In this document: one piece after another, positions 57,173 to 64,000 of the stretch | How positions within the stretch are numbered: position 1 is the stretch's first letter | Layout: each line of letters starts with the position of its first letter | Position numbers and translations under genes: made by a program | Notes under the pieces: model-generated | Told to the model about the DNA's origin: nothing | Seen by the model: the letters and a program-made list of their open reading frames with translations, nothing else | Databases searched by the model: none | NCBI GenBank assembly: GCA_033809515.1 | Contig: JAPXLN010000003.1 | Span: forward strand, 60,000-123,999 | Source of the DNA: JAPXLN01 sp033809515 | GTDB lineage: Bacteria > Bacillota > Sulfobacillia > Fermentithermobacillales > Fermentithermobacillaceae | Direction of reading: 5' to 3' | Length of the DNA stretch: 64,000 nt

Positions 57173-58561
57173 TTAGCGTCCGGCCAGTCCCATCCGGGTA
57201 ATTATGGTATCAATCATCTCATCAGCAACTGTAATCAGTCTGCTTGCCGCGTTAAAGGCGTGCTGCTCCCGCATTAGGTTGGCAACTTCCTCGTCAACGG
57301 ACACCCCACTGATGCTGTCTTTTCGGTTCTGAAGCTCTTTGACAAGAAGCTCGCCCACCTTCAGCCCTGCCCCAACCTTCTGGCCCACAGCCCCTACTTC
57401 CCCTAAGATGGCAGTCCATGCTTGAACAAACCCAGGAGAGTCCGGGCCATCTACCTTGAGCCTGTCAGCTATACGGTAAGCATTGCTCCCATCCAAAGGA
57501 TCCAAGGGATCCCCTTTGCGCGAAACACAGATGGTTCTGGGGCTTTGAACAATGCTGGGATGCACAGAGACTGAACGAAGGTAATCATTGGGGTTAGAGA
57601 CCGCGAAAAACTCCGAAGAATCGCCTTCCAGAGGGAAACCCTCAAGATGGATTGTGTTTATATCATCAACTATTGACCTGAAAAGACTCTCGAGCTTATC
57701 TCTGAACCCTCTGACAATGTCATCCCGGGCTTCTTGGCAGCCGGCGAGGGCACCTCCTGCAAAGTCTACAGTCTGTTCTTCGCCTGCACCGCTCACCCAC
57801 TTAAGGACCGTGTCGGGTTCAAACAGTACCCTCAGTTTGTACGTTATATCCCTGTCTACCAAGGGAAAGCTCCCCAGATTCACCCGGACCTGATCACCGT
57901 CGCCTATTTGGCTCACATTTGTTCCTGCAAGCTCAGCCAGCTCATCGAGAATGAGATCCCTCTCATCTTGAAGGTCTGACGCCGGTTCCCGCCTGGCAAG
58001 CGCACGGCCGATTTCAATATTCAGACCTGCCACCTTCTCGCACAGAAGATTCACCCGTGCGACAACAGATTCGATGTTGATCTCAATGTCCCTAGAAAGC
58101 GAATCTATCTGGCTCCCAAAATGAGCAAACAGATCTACCAGCGAACGTCCTGTTTCCATAACCTGGGACCGTGCGCTCTGCGACGTAGGGCTTGCCGCAA
58201 GATCCTGCCAAGCTGCCCAAAACGAATCTACAGCGTTTCGTAGGCTGCTGTCAGAGGGTTCCGCCAGAACAACCTGAAGGTGGTCGAGGGCCTCCTGTTT
58301 GACCTCAAAGGACTGCCTTCTGGCATATTCAGTCCGCAAGACGGCGTCGACGAATTTGTCTCTGATTCTCACTATATCTGCAGCTCTGACACCGGCTCCC
58401 GATACCGGTGAGTTTCTCTGGATAATCGGTTCCAGCATCGCATGCTGCCTCGAATATCCCGGAGTGGCTGCATTGGCAATATTGTGTCCGGTTACGTCCA
58501 TGGTCCTGCGAGCAGCGATCAGAGCGGATTTCCCTATTTCAAACACGCTGAACGTTGACAA
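57173..58561 (-). CDS. flgK: Flagellar hook-associated protein 1 FlgK
   Basis: The start STFSVFEIGKSALIAARRTMDVTGHNIANAATPGYSRQ and end EVANLMREQHAFNAASRLITVADEMIDTIITRMG are FlgK hallmarks. TTG 58561 (AGAGGTG 6 nt upstream) gives the standard N-terminus; ATG 58567 would sit too close to the SD, and the frame open to 58675 is unsupported. The product is about 462 residues, normal for Bacillota. FlgK with FlgL forms the hook-filament junction. Confidence 0.95.
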   Translation of the reverse strand: MSTFSVFEIGKSALIAARRTMDVTGHNIANAATPGYSRQHAMLEPIIQRNSPVSGAGVRAADIVRIRDKFVDAVLRTEYARRQSFEVKQEALDHLQVVLAEPSDSSLRNAVDSFWAAWQDLAASPTSQSARSQVMETGRSLVDLFAHFGSQIDSLSRDIEINIESVVARVNLLCEKVAGLNIEIGRALARREPASDLQDERDLILDELAELAGTNVSQIGDGDQVRVNLGSFPLVDRDITYKLRVLFEPDTVLKWVSGAGEEQTVDFAGGALAGCQEARDDIVRGFRDKLESLFRSIVDDINTIHLEGFPLEGDSSEFFAVSNPNDYLRSVSVHPSIVQSPRTICVSRKGDPLDPLDGSNAYRIADRLKVDGPDSPGFVQAWTAILGEVGAVGQKVGAGLKVGELLVKELQNRKDSISGVSVDEEVANLMREQHAFNAASRLITVADEMIDTIITRMGLAGR

Positions 58562-58583
58562 CTGCATCACCTCTTTCGAAGCC

Positions 58584-59003
58584 CTAGGCGCGCTTATCGA
58601 ACACCAAAGGCCGGGACAAGGCGATCTCATACCCAGGCTCCTGACCCGTAAGAAAGCGCATCTCGTGCTCGACAATCTTCATCCCCTGCACAATAAGGGC
58701 TTGGTTGAGCTCGTTAGCTTCCTTGAGGATTGCGGCCTTGTTCCGTACGCCTTCCACGAGAGGGTGTGTGCTGATGGTTTCTGCGCCCGGTGGACTCTGA
58801 AGAACCCCCGGAGAAGTCCCCCGGCATTTTTCTTCCATAAGACTGAGTCTCTCCAGAAGCTTGATCTCACACAAGACAATCTCTGATAAACCCTGAGCAT
58901 CTCCTGATACCAGGGTCTGGAGCTTTTTTTGCGAAAACTCGATCATCTCATCCAGCACTGAATCGATTTCGGACAATATTTCATCAGGGCTTCGGAAATC
59001 CAT
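58584..59003 (-). CDS. flgN: FlgN-family flagellar export chaperone
   Basis: A 139-residue helical protein between flgM and flgK, the usual flgN position. SVLDEMIEFSQKKLQTLVSGDAQGLSEIVLCEIKLLERLSLMEEKC and VRNKAAILKEANELNQALIVQGMKIVEHEMRFL fit the FlgN helical pattern. It escorts FlgK and FlgL to the export apparatus. The ATG start is clear. Confidence 0.9.
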   Translation of the reverse strand: MDFRSPDEILSEIDSVLDEMIEFSQKKLQTLVSGDAQGLSEIVLCEIKLLERLSLMEEKCRGTSPGVLQSPPGAETISTHPLVEGVRNKAAILKEANELNQALIVQGMKIVEHEMRFLTGQEPGYEIALSRPLVFDKRA

Positions 59004-59033
59004 GAAGCAGCACCGCCTATAGGGGTAGGGATT

Positions 59034-59330
59034 CTATTTGATTCTGTCGGCCAGAAGTCTCCCGAGTATCTTCTCAGCTACTTCACCTGAATCAATCTTG
59101 TAGGTGCCCGACGCCAGTTCGCCTGCAACGTGTTGAACCCTATCCATGCGAATATCGGGCAGTCTCTGAGCGATTTCCCTTACCCGCTGCAAGTCACCTG
59201 GGCTGAAAGACAATTTCACAGTGTCCGCCGGTGCCTTGCCAAAAGAACCTGATGACCGGGTGAGTTCCGGCAAACCTTTCTCAATCCGGTACACGCTCAA
59301 TACCTTGCTAATCTGCGACCTCGAAATCAT
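59034..59330 (-). CDS. flgM: Anti-sigma factor FlgM
   Basis: A 98-residue protein: MISRSQISKVLSVYRIEKG at the N-terminus and the sigma-binding C-terminal half VKLSFSPGDLQRVREIAQRLPDIRMDRVQHVAGELASGTYKIDSGEVAEKIL. It binds the flagellar sigma factor until exported. ATG 59330 (GAGG 9 nt upstream) is preferred to GTG 59345. A SigD-type promoter lies directly in front, a known feedback layout. Confidence 0.92.
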   Translation of the reverse strand: MISRSQISKVLSVYRIEKGLPELTRSSGSFGKAPADTVKLSFSPGDLQRVREIAQRLPDIRMDRVQHVAGELASGTYKIDSGEVAEKILGRLLADRIK

Positions 59331-59377
59331 CAACTCTAGCCTCACCCTTTAGCGAAACATTGCCTTACTAACATTAT

Positions 59378-59404
59378 TCATCGACGCTCCGGGCCAAGGG
59401 TTTA
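59378..59404 (-). promoter_or_regulatory. SigD (sigma-28)-type promoter before flgM
   Basis: On the minus strand TAAA (59404-59401), 15 nt, then GTCGATGA (59385-59378): all four -35 bases and six of eight -10 bases match TAAA-N15-GCCGATAA. Located 48 bp upstream of the flgM start. Confidence 0.75.
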
Positions 59405-59413
59405 GCTTACCGT

Positions 59414-59866
59414 CTAACGTCTCGGTCTCTGGCGAGCTATTCGATCCATGGTATACATCCTCTGAGTGCCGCTTTCCCTCAAGTCTAGGCCCTGATCCAT
59501 GTCGGCGGCTATTCGTCTTCTGTCGTCGTCAAGACCGCCCCAGGATTTCGCAGACATAAATGCCCGATAACACCTGGCACATAGCGCGCCTAACTCCGTT
59601 GGTTGCCCACAGACCCTGCAGGTAGGCACCTCCTTAGAATGGGCTGAGACCATCAGAAGCCCTCTCTTGACAAAGCCCGCTATAACCGACGCAGGTACGC
59701 CTGTGGCTGCACTGAGCTCCGGAAGGTCAGCGTTTGGGTGACCAGTCAAGTATACCTTGACCGCACCGTAATCTTCATCCTCCCGGGCGATGCAATCTTT
59801 GCAGACCCCAATGCCTGTGTCTACAATGAGCTTTTTGCACCTCCGGCAATATGTCATCTGTCCCAC
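59414..59866 (-). CDS. yvyF: YvyF/TIGR03826-family flagellar-region protein
   Basis: N-terminal zinc knuckle CRRCKKLIVDTGIGVCKDC, a helical middle (VKVYLTGHPNADLPELSAATGVPASVIAGFVKRG) that looks like a winged or MerR-like helix-turn-helix, then a second knuckle CRVCGQPTELGALCARC. Genes of this family sit between comF and flgM in Bacillota. GTG 59866 has AGAGGGGCG about 7 nt upstream; ATG 59857 is an alternative. Confidence 0.88.
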   Translation of the reverse strand: MGQMTYCRRCKKLIVDTGIGVCKDCIAREDEDYGAVKVYLTGHPNADLPELSAATGVPASVIAGFVKRGLLMVSAHSKEVPTCRVCGQPTELGALCARCYRAFMSAKSWGGLDDDRRRIAADMDQGLDLRESGTQRMYTMDRIARQRPRR

Positions 59867-59886
59867 GTCAACGCCCCTCTTTTTGA

Positions 59887-60606
59887 CTACTCTCGGCAGG
59901 TTCTCGCCACTGTCGCGCCAAACACAAACACAAATCCCTTGTCCTTAAGCACCCGGGCAGCTTCATGAAGGGTTGCCCCTGTGGTCATTACATCGTCGAC
60001 CAGGAGCACTCTGCCTCCGTCAAAAACCCGATGCCCTTTCATGAACATGGAACCTTTGAGGTTCTCCCATCTTCTGTTTCGACTAAGCTGCCACTGTTGT
60101 TCAGGCCTTTTTTCCCGCCTCAAGACGTCTAGTACAGGAACTCCCAGAACGGCCGAAGCTTCCCAGGCCAGGTCAAGAGCTTGATTGAACCCTCTGCGAA
60201 CTGCGCTCTCAGGCGCCAAAGGGATCGGTACCAGGAAGTCAAGGGGAGCAAAAGGCATAGCGGCAAGAGCCAGCAACCTTCCTAAGGGGCGAGAAAGCCA
60301 TCGTTCCCTGCCATGCTTGAGGCGTAGGACAGCTTGTTGAAGGTTACCGCTATACGCTCCGGCCGATCTTTGAGCGTCAAAGTAGTAAAGGTTCGTCCGG
60401 CATGTCTCACAAACGCAGAGAGGCGGTACCATAGGCTGCCCACATACCTGACAAACCCATGCCATCTGAGCGCCCAGGTCACTGATACAGTTTCTGCAGA
60501 CCCCGGTGTCCTGTGCGAGCTCGTCCAGCGCACTCCCACACAAAGCACAATCCCGGGGAACCCCGTAGACAAGGCCACGGGCTAAGTCAAACAGGTCTGG
60601 GAGCAC
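59887..60606 (-). CDS. comF: ComF-family phosphoribosyltransferase-like protein
   Basis: An N-terminal zinc-ribbon region with four CxxC pairs (CALCG...CRNC, CQVCG...CETC) is followed by a PRTase domain with FLVPIPLAPESAVRRGFNQALDLA and RVLLVDDVMTTGATLHEAARVL. ComF proteins act in DNA uptake (ComFC) or as housekeeping homologs. GTG 60606 with GGGGTGG 7 nt upstream is the best start; the frame is open to 60678. It overlaps the 3' end of the preceding gene and lies ahead of yvyF, as in the Bacillus comF-yvyF-flgM region. Confidence 0.92.
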   Translation of the reverse strand: MLPDLFDLARGLVYGVPRDCALCGSALDELAQDTGVCRNCISDLGAQMAWVCQVCGQPMVPPLCVCETCRTNLYYFDAQRSAGAYSGNLQQAVLRLKHGRERWLSRPLGRLLALAAMPFAPLDFLVPIPLAPESAVRRGFNQALDLAWEASAVLGVPVLDVLRREKRPEQQWQLSRNRRWENLKGSMFMKGHRVFDGGRVLLVDDVMTTGATLHEAARVLKDKGFVFVFGATVARTCRE

Positions 60607-60935
60607 CAAATAACCACCCCGGCATTTCCCATTGTACAGCTGCCGGGAAGAAATCTTTTGTTCTGAACCATCCCACAACGCATCAGAAGGTCAAGAAGAA
60701 GAATTTCTTCCCAAAGCAACACGGAAACTCCCACTGTGATCTCGGGAACTTTACAGGACAACAACCCCATCTTCCAGCACAAAGGCCGAAGAACTCCCTC
60801 TAAGCGGTCCGCAGAACAGACGGCAACGAATACCCTTACGGTATCGTCGTGACTCCTACAGTGTTTGACCGCCCGCGCAAGGTCACAAATGCACAACAGG
60901 ATTATAGCAACAAGCAGGTATCTATTCGTATCCAC
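60582..60935 (-). CDS. Small secreted or membrane protein, degenerate glycosyltransferase-like
   Basis: A 117-residue frame with an excellent SD (GGGAGGAG, 7 nt) before GTG 60935. The N-terminus is a membrane span or signal (YLLVAIILLCICDLA). The segment VRVFVAVCSADRLEGVLRPLCW and the LLDLLMRCGMVQ stretch recall the first part of short glycosyltransferase-A-like proteins found before comF in Clostridia, but no DxD is present. Many Cys are spread through the sequence. The end overlaps comF by 25 bp. Function unknown. Confidence 0.55.
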   Translation of the reverse strand: MDTNRYLLVAIILLCICDLARAVKHCRSHDDTVRVFVAVCSADRLEGVLRPLCWKMGLLSCKVPEITVGVSVLLWEEILLLDLLMRCGMVQNKRFLPGSCTMGNAGVVIWCSQTCLT

Positions 60936-60988
60936 CGGATTCTCCTCCCTGACATCATATGTGCAAGGAAGAGACTCGGATCAACCGG

Positions 60989-62176
60989 TCATACGTGCTC
61001 GAGCAGACTCTCTTTAAGGTCCAAACTTTCCCAGGGAAGGTTCAGATCGTCTCTGCCAAAGTGGCCGTATGTAGCAACCTGCAAGTAAATGGGGGCCCTC
61101 AAGTTAAACCTTTCGATTATTGCACCTGGTCTGAAATCGAAGGAACTCTTCACAGCGTTCAATATGGCTTCATCAGGGACTACCCCGGTCCCCTTGGTAT
61201 CGAGGTTAACCGATACAGGCTGGGCCACTCCTATCACGTAAGCTACCTGTATTTCACACTCTTTGGCCAACCCGGCGGCAACCACGTTCTTGGCCACGTA
61301 GCGAGCAGCGTAGGATGCGGACCTGTCCACTTTCGTGGGGTCTTTTCCTGAAAACGCTCCTCCGCCATGGCGAGAGTAGCCGCCGTACGTATCGGCAATC
61401 AGTTTCCGACCTGTGAGGCCACTGTCACCCTGAGGTCCGCCAATAACAAAGCGACCGGTGGCGTTCACGAAAATGCGGGTCTTGCTGTCTATCATGGAAG
61501 CAGGGATTACCTTCCTCACGACCTCATTGATAACGTCCTCTCTGAGAGTGTCCAGACCCACATCGCTTGCATGCTGAGCAGCGATGACCACAGTGTGAAC
61601 TCTGGCAGGCACTCCGTCTCTGTATTCCAGGGTTACCTGAGTCTTCCCGTCCGGCCTCAGGTACGGGATGATTCCATGATGCCTTACATCCGCAAGGCGC
61701 CTGGCAAGGCGATTTGCCAGTTGAATCGGCATGGGCATGTACACCGGCGTCTCATCGCACGCGAATCCAAACATCATCCCCTGGTCACCTGAGCCCAGCG
61801 TATCACCCATTTCTCCCATTCGTGATTCAAGGGACCGGTCAACTCCCAGAGCGATGTCAGGGGATTGCTCTTCTATGGCCGTAAGCACAGCACACGTATC
61901 TGCATCAAACCCGAATTTAGCTCTTGTGTAGCCGATCTTTCTGAGAGTGTCTCTGACCGTCCAGGGTATGTCAACGTAGCAATCGGTTGAAATCTCCCCT
62001 GCTACAAGCACAAATCCGGTTTTCACAAGACATTCACAGGCAACTCGGGCTACGTTGTCTTTTCCCAGTATGGCGTCTAGAACAGCATCGGCAATCTGGT
62101 CAGCTACTTTGTCAGGATGCCCTTCGGTTACCGATTCAGATGTAAAAAGCTTTTGCCCCATCCCCATGGTCGACAT
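60989..62176 (-). CDS. metK: S-adenosylmethionine synthetase
   Basis: Makes AdoMet from methionine and ATP. Signatures are TEGHPDKVADQIADAVLD, the flexible loop GSGDQGMMFGFACDET and GGGAFSGKDPTKVDRSA. The 395-residue length is normal. ATG 62176 follows GGGGG. It has its own promoter; the leader is only about 45 nt, too short for an S-box riboswitch. Confidence 0.97.
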   Translation of the reverse strand: MSTMGMGQKLFTSESVTEGHPDKVADQIADAVLDAILGKDNVARVACECLVKTGFVLVAGEISTDCYVDIPWTVRDTLRKIGYTRAKFGFDADTCAVLTAIEEQSPDIALGVDRSLESRMGEMGDTLGSGDQGMMFGFACDETPVYMPMPIQLANRLARRLADVRHHGIIPYLRPDGKTQVTLEYRDGVPARVHTVVIAAQHASDVGLDTLREDVINEVVRKVIPASMIDSKTRIFVNATGRFVIGGPQGDSGLTGRKLIADTYGGYSRHGGGAFSGKDPTKVDRSASYAARYVAKNVVAAGLAKECEIQVAYVIGVAQPVSVNLDTKGTGVVPDEAILNAVKSSFDFRPGAIIERFNLRAPIYLQVATYGHFGRDDLNLPWESLDLKESLLEHV

Positions 62177-62224
62177 TCAGTGGGCCCCCTTTTTCGGGTT
62201 CTTGAACTGTGCCAGCAAAAAACA

Positions 62225-62253
62225 ATGTTAACACCGCAGGGATAAGCTGTCAA
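62225..62253 (-). promoter_or_regulatory. metK: SigA-type promoter of metK
   Basis: On the minus strand TTGACA (62253-62248), a 17-nt spacer, then TAACAT (62230-62225). The -35 is perfect; the -10 matches at four positions. Located in the fabZ-metK gap. Confidence 0.75.
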
Positions 62254-62289
62254 TTCCGCGAAATCCGCCACATCCGGCGCTCCTCACAC

Positions 62290-62745
62290 TCACCGGGTTG
62301 GAGGCGCATCTCCCACCGCAAACACGATTTTGGCCCTGGCGACCTCCTGGTCCTTCACATAAGCTATCCCGTCGCCCCGTCCAATACGTCTTCTCACAGG
62401 TCCCAGAGCCACATTGGCCCTTATGACGTCGCCGGGGCGAACGGGTTTCCTGAACCTGGCCGACTCAATACCTGCCAGATAGGCAATCCTTCCCTTCATA
62501 TCCTCCTGTGACAAAAGCGCCACCGCACCCGATTGAGCCATCATTTCAAGTATAATCACGCCGGGCAGGATAGGCTCTTCCGGAAAGTGTCCTTGAAACA
62601 GGGGCAAGTCATATGGTACGTCAAATTCACACACGGCGCAGACTCCGGCTTCTACCGAAACTATCCTGGAAACAAACAAAAACGGAGGCCTGTGAGGAAG
62701 AACATCACAAACCGCCTGCGCAGCATCGCAGTATTCCATTGGCAA
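62290..62745 (-). CDS. fabZ: 3-hydroxyacyl-[ACP] dehydratase FabZ
   Basis: The catalytic His/Glu motif is in GHFPEEPILPGVIILEMMAQSGAV, with the family start LPHRPPFLFVSRI. It dehydrates 3-hydroxyacyl-ACP in fatty-acid elongation. TTG 62745 opens the frame; ATG 62739 has SD GGGAG about 10 nt upstream and is equally good. It stands alone between the flgJ-like gene and metK, away from other fab genes. Confidence 0.95.
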   Translation of the reverse strand: MPMEYCDAAQAVCDVLPHRPPFLFVSRIVSVEAGVCAVCEFDVPYDLPLFQGHFPEEPILPGVIILEMMAQSGAVALLSQEDMKGRIAYLAGIESARFRKPVRPGDVIRANVALGPVRRRIGRGDGIAYVKDQEVARAKIVFAVGDAPPTR

Positions 62746-62796
62746 TCATCTCCCAGCCAGGCACGGGAAACTGCCCTTTGAGGCTAATGTCCCTAC

Positions 62797-63063
62797 CTAC
62801 TTTGGAGAATCATTCGCCATTTGCCTGAGCATTACCTCCGCAAGCCCTATTCCCCCGGTTTGCGCCCACTTGGCGCCTATAGCTTGCTCAGCAATAAGGC
62901 CCCATCCACCTAGTTTCACGTTGGTCGACTTTCCCATTTCGCGCCACAACATCGTAAGAAACACGGCCTCGAAATCACGGCACGTCTTACAAAGCTCTTC
63001 CCTATCCCTGTCTTTTGTACACTGCAAAGCACTTGTCGTTGGATTCCCATGAACAACTCTCAC
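62797..63063 (-). CDS. flgJ: Rod-binding protein, FlgJ N-terminal-domain type
   Basis: An 88-residue protein with CRDFEAVFLTMLWREMGKS and GLIAEQAIGAKWAQTGGIGLAEVMLRQM, the rod-binding domain that caps the growing rod. The muramidase domain of proteobacterial FlgJ is absent, as is usual in Bacillota. GTG 63063 has GAGGTGG 7 nt upstream. It follows flgG. Confidence 0.88.
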   Translation of the reverse strand: MRVVHGNPTTSALQCTKDRDREELCKTCRDFEAVFLTMLWREMGKSTNVKLGGWGLIAEQAIGAKWAQTGGIGLAEVMLRQMANDSPK

Positions 63064-63113
63064 TGATGCACCACCTCAATCACGTCCGGCATTCACCGGC
63101 TTCCGGCTTCCCT

Positions 63114-63875
63114 CTAGCGCCTCATGTTGTTAGCTATACCCCACATCTGATCGGCGGTCTCCACTGTCTTTGAGTTAAGCTCAAAGGCCCTCTGAGCCAC
63201 AATAAGGTTAACCATCTCAGTCACAATCTCTACGTTGGACGTTTCCAGGTAGCCACCTCTAAGTATCCCGGCTCCCCCCTGGCCCGGCACGTATGGAACC
63301 GCCTTTCCGGAAACCGGGGTCTCCCTGAAAAGGTTGCCTCCGCAAGCTTCCAGCCCTGCTGGATTGGGAAACAGAGAAAGGCTCAGCTGGCCCAACTCCC
63401 GGTCATTGCCGCCGACCTTTCCCAGGATCGTGCCACTTTCAGTGATTGTTATGTCAGTCGCGCCTGCAGGAACCGTATGGCCGAAACCCCGTCCGACTAC
63501 ATATCCTGATGAAGTGCAAAGTCGCCCCAGCCCGTCAAGGTGAAAGGACCCGTCCCTTGTGTAAGCTACACCATCAGGAACTTGCACCCCAAAAAATCCG
63601 TCACCCTCAATGGCAACATTCAAGGGATCGCCTGTAGACTCCAGGTTACCCTGCCTAAAGCTTCTGGAAGTTGCGGCAGTACGGACACCGGTCCCCAGGG
63701 TGGTTGCCGCCCCTGAAGCCGCTGTAATGGCATGGTAATAGAGGTCCTGAAATTGGGCTCTTTGCTTCTTGAACCCGGTAGTGTTAACGTTAGCCAGGTT
63801 GTTTGAGATAGTATCTATCATGAGTTGCTGACAATTCATGCCTGTTGCGCCTACCCGGAGAGCTCTCAGCATCAT
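63114..63875 (-). CDS. flgG: Flagellar basal-body rod protein FlgG
   Basis: A 253-residue rod protein. The N-terminus MLRALRVGATGMNCQQLMIDTISNNLANVNTTGFKKQRAQFQDLYY, the SRSFRQGNLESTGDPLNVAIEGDGFF core and the C-terminal YLETSNVEIVTEMVNLIVAQRAFELNSKTVETADQMW fit FlgG, the distal rod. The ATG follows AAGGAGTG. Confidence 0.95.
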   Translation of the reverse strand: MMLRALRVGATGMNCQQLMIDTISNNLANVNTTGFKKQRAQFQDLYYHAITAASGAATTLGTGVRTAATSRSFRQGNLESTGDPLNVAIEGDGFFGVQVPDGVAYTRDGSFHLDGLGRLCTSSGYVVGRGFGHTVPAGATDITITESGTILGKVGGNDRELGQLSLSLFPNPAGLEACGGNLFRETPVSGKAVPYVPGQGGAGILRGGYLETSNVEIVTEMVNLIVAQRAFELNSKTVETADQMWGIANNMRR

Positions 63876-63934
63876 GTATCACTCCTTGAAGGGTTGGGGA
63901 CTCACTGGACTGCGCTTGCCCTCATACCTTGCCC

Positions 63935-64000
63935 TCACACCTTGCCTACACGGTTTACAGCATGGTCCAAAGCTTCATCGTGGGCGCTCACAGCTTTTTG
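63935..64000 (-). CDS. flgF: C-terminal end of a FlgF/FlgG-type basal-body rod protein (partial)
   Basis: The last 21 codons before the stop at 63935 read QKAVSAHDEALDHAVNRVGKV, the typical end of a flagellar hook-basal body protein. Order before flgG suggests flgF. The rest lies beyond the window. Confidence 0.6.
   Translation of the reverse strand, partial: QKAVSAHDEALDHAVNRVGKV

Noticed and set aside
62177..62289. S-box (SAM) riboswitch upstream of metK
   Set aside because: The gap is only 113 bp and the promoter leaves about 45 nt of leader, too short for an S-box.
1..64000. CRISPR arrays, prophage, insertion sequences, tRNA and rRNA genes
   Set aside because: No regularly spaced repeats, transposase or phage genes, cloverleaf-like sequences or rRNA segments were seen on reading both strands.

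Overview
The window reads as the chromosome of a flagellated, Gram-positive-type anaerobe of the Bacillota (deep Clostridia or a relative), with G+C a little above half by eye. The pointers are Bacillota gene orders (cdaA-cdaR-glmM, rapZ-yvcK-whiA, acpS-nnr-mazE-mazF, ftsE-ftsX-M23-ctp-minJ-like), a T-box leader, a CsaB pyruvyl transferase, FliW/CsrA control, many GTG/TTG starts with strong Shine-Dalgarno (SD) sequences, and a split transketolase. The adjacent GlmL-type proteins, D-cysteine desulfhydrase, methionine gamma-lyase and peptidases suggest an amino-acid or peptide fermenter. I saw no tRNA, rRNA, CRISPR array, prophage or insertion sequence.

1-13.4 kb, all minus strand: two paralogous GlmL/MutL-family ATPases, one cut by the window edge, with a conserved 127-residue protein and an uncharacterised 451-residue protein built of barrel-sandwich-like segments plus a KOW-like tail. 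Next come a catabolic operon (PLP desulfhydrase, C26 amidase, P1/DmpA peptidase, membrane protein), the mazE/mazF pair, the NAD(P)HX repair enzyme, AcpS and an M20 peptidase. 13.5-18.1 kb, plus strand: an apparently autoregulated PadR regulator with a Cys/His-rich tail, a small Cys/His repeat protein, a T-box leader in front of a broken AsnRS/AspRS-like gene, mgtE and methionine gamma-lyase.

18.1-21.5 kb, minus: glmM-cdaR-cdaA (c-di-AMP and cell-wall precursors). 21.6-25.4 kb, plus: cupin phosphoglucose isomerase, rapZ, yvcK, whiA. 25.4-27.5 kb, minus: three genes sharing a SHOCT-like helical hairpin (DUF2089 regulator, DUF4097 protein, small protein). 27.6-34.4 kb, minus: uvrB-uvrA-uvrC. 34.4-39.7 kb, minus: ftsE-ftsX-M23 hydrolase-ctpB-minJ-like. 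39.8-43.7 kb: a tagA-like glycosyltransferase and split transketolase (minus), divergent from csaB (plus).

43.7-52.6 kb, minus: hpf, two uncharacterised genes, a 25-residue peptide with a structured leader, an HD-GYP protein, a DUF5317 protein, secA, prfB with its programmed frameshift, and an anchored protein. 52.6-53.2 kb holds a DnaA-box-like cluster and a cold-shock gene (plus) with promoter and terminator. 53.2-64 kb, minus: a flagellar block from flgF (partial) and flgG through a flgJ-like gene, fabZ, metK, a small glycosyltransferase-like gene, comF, yvyF, flgM, flgN, flgK, flgL, fliW, csrA, fliD, fliS and a fliT-like gene.
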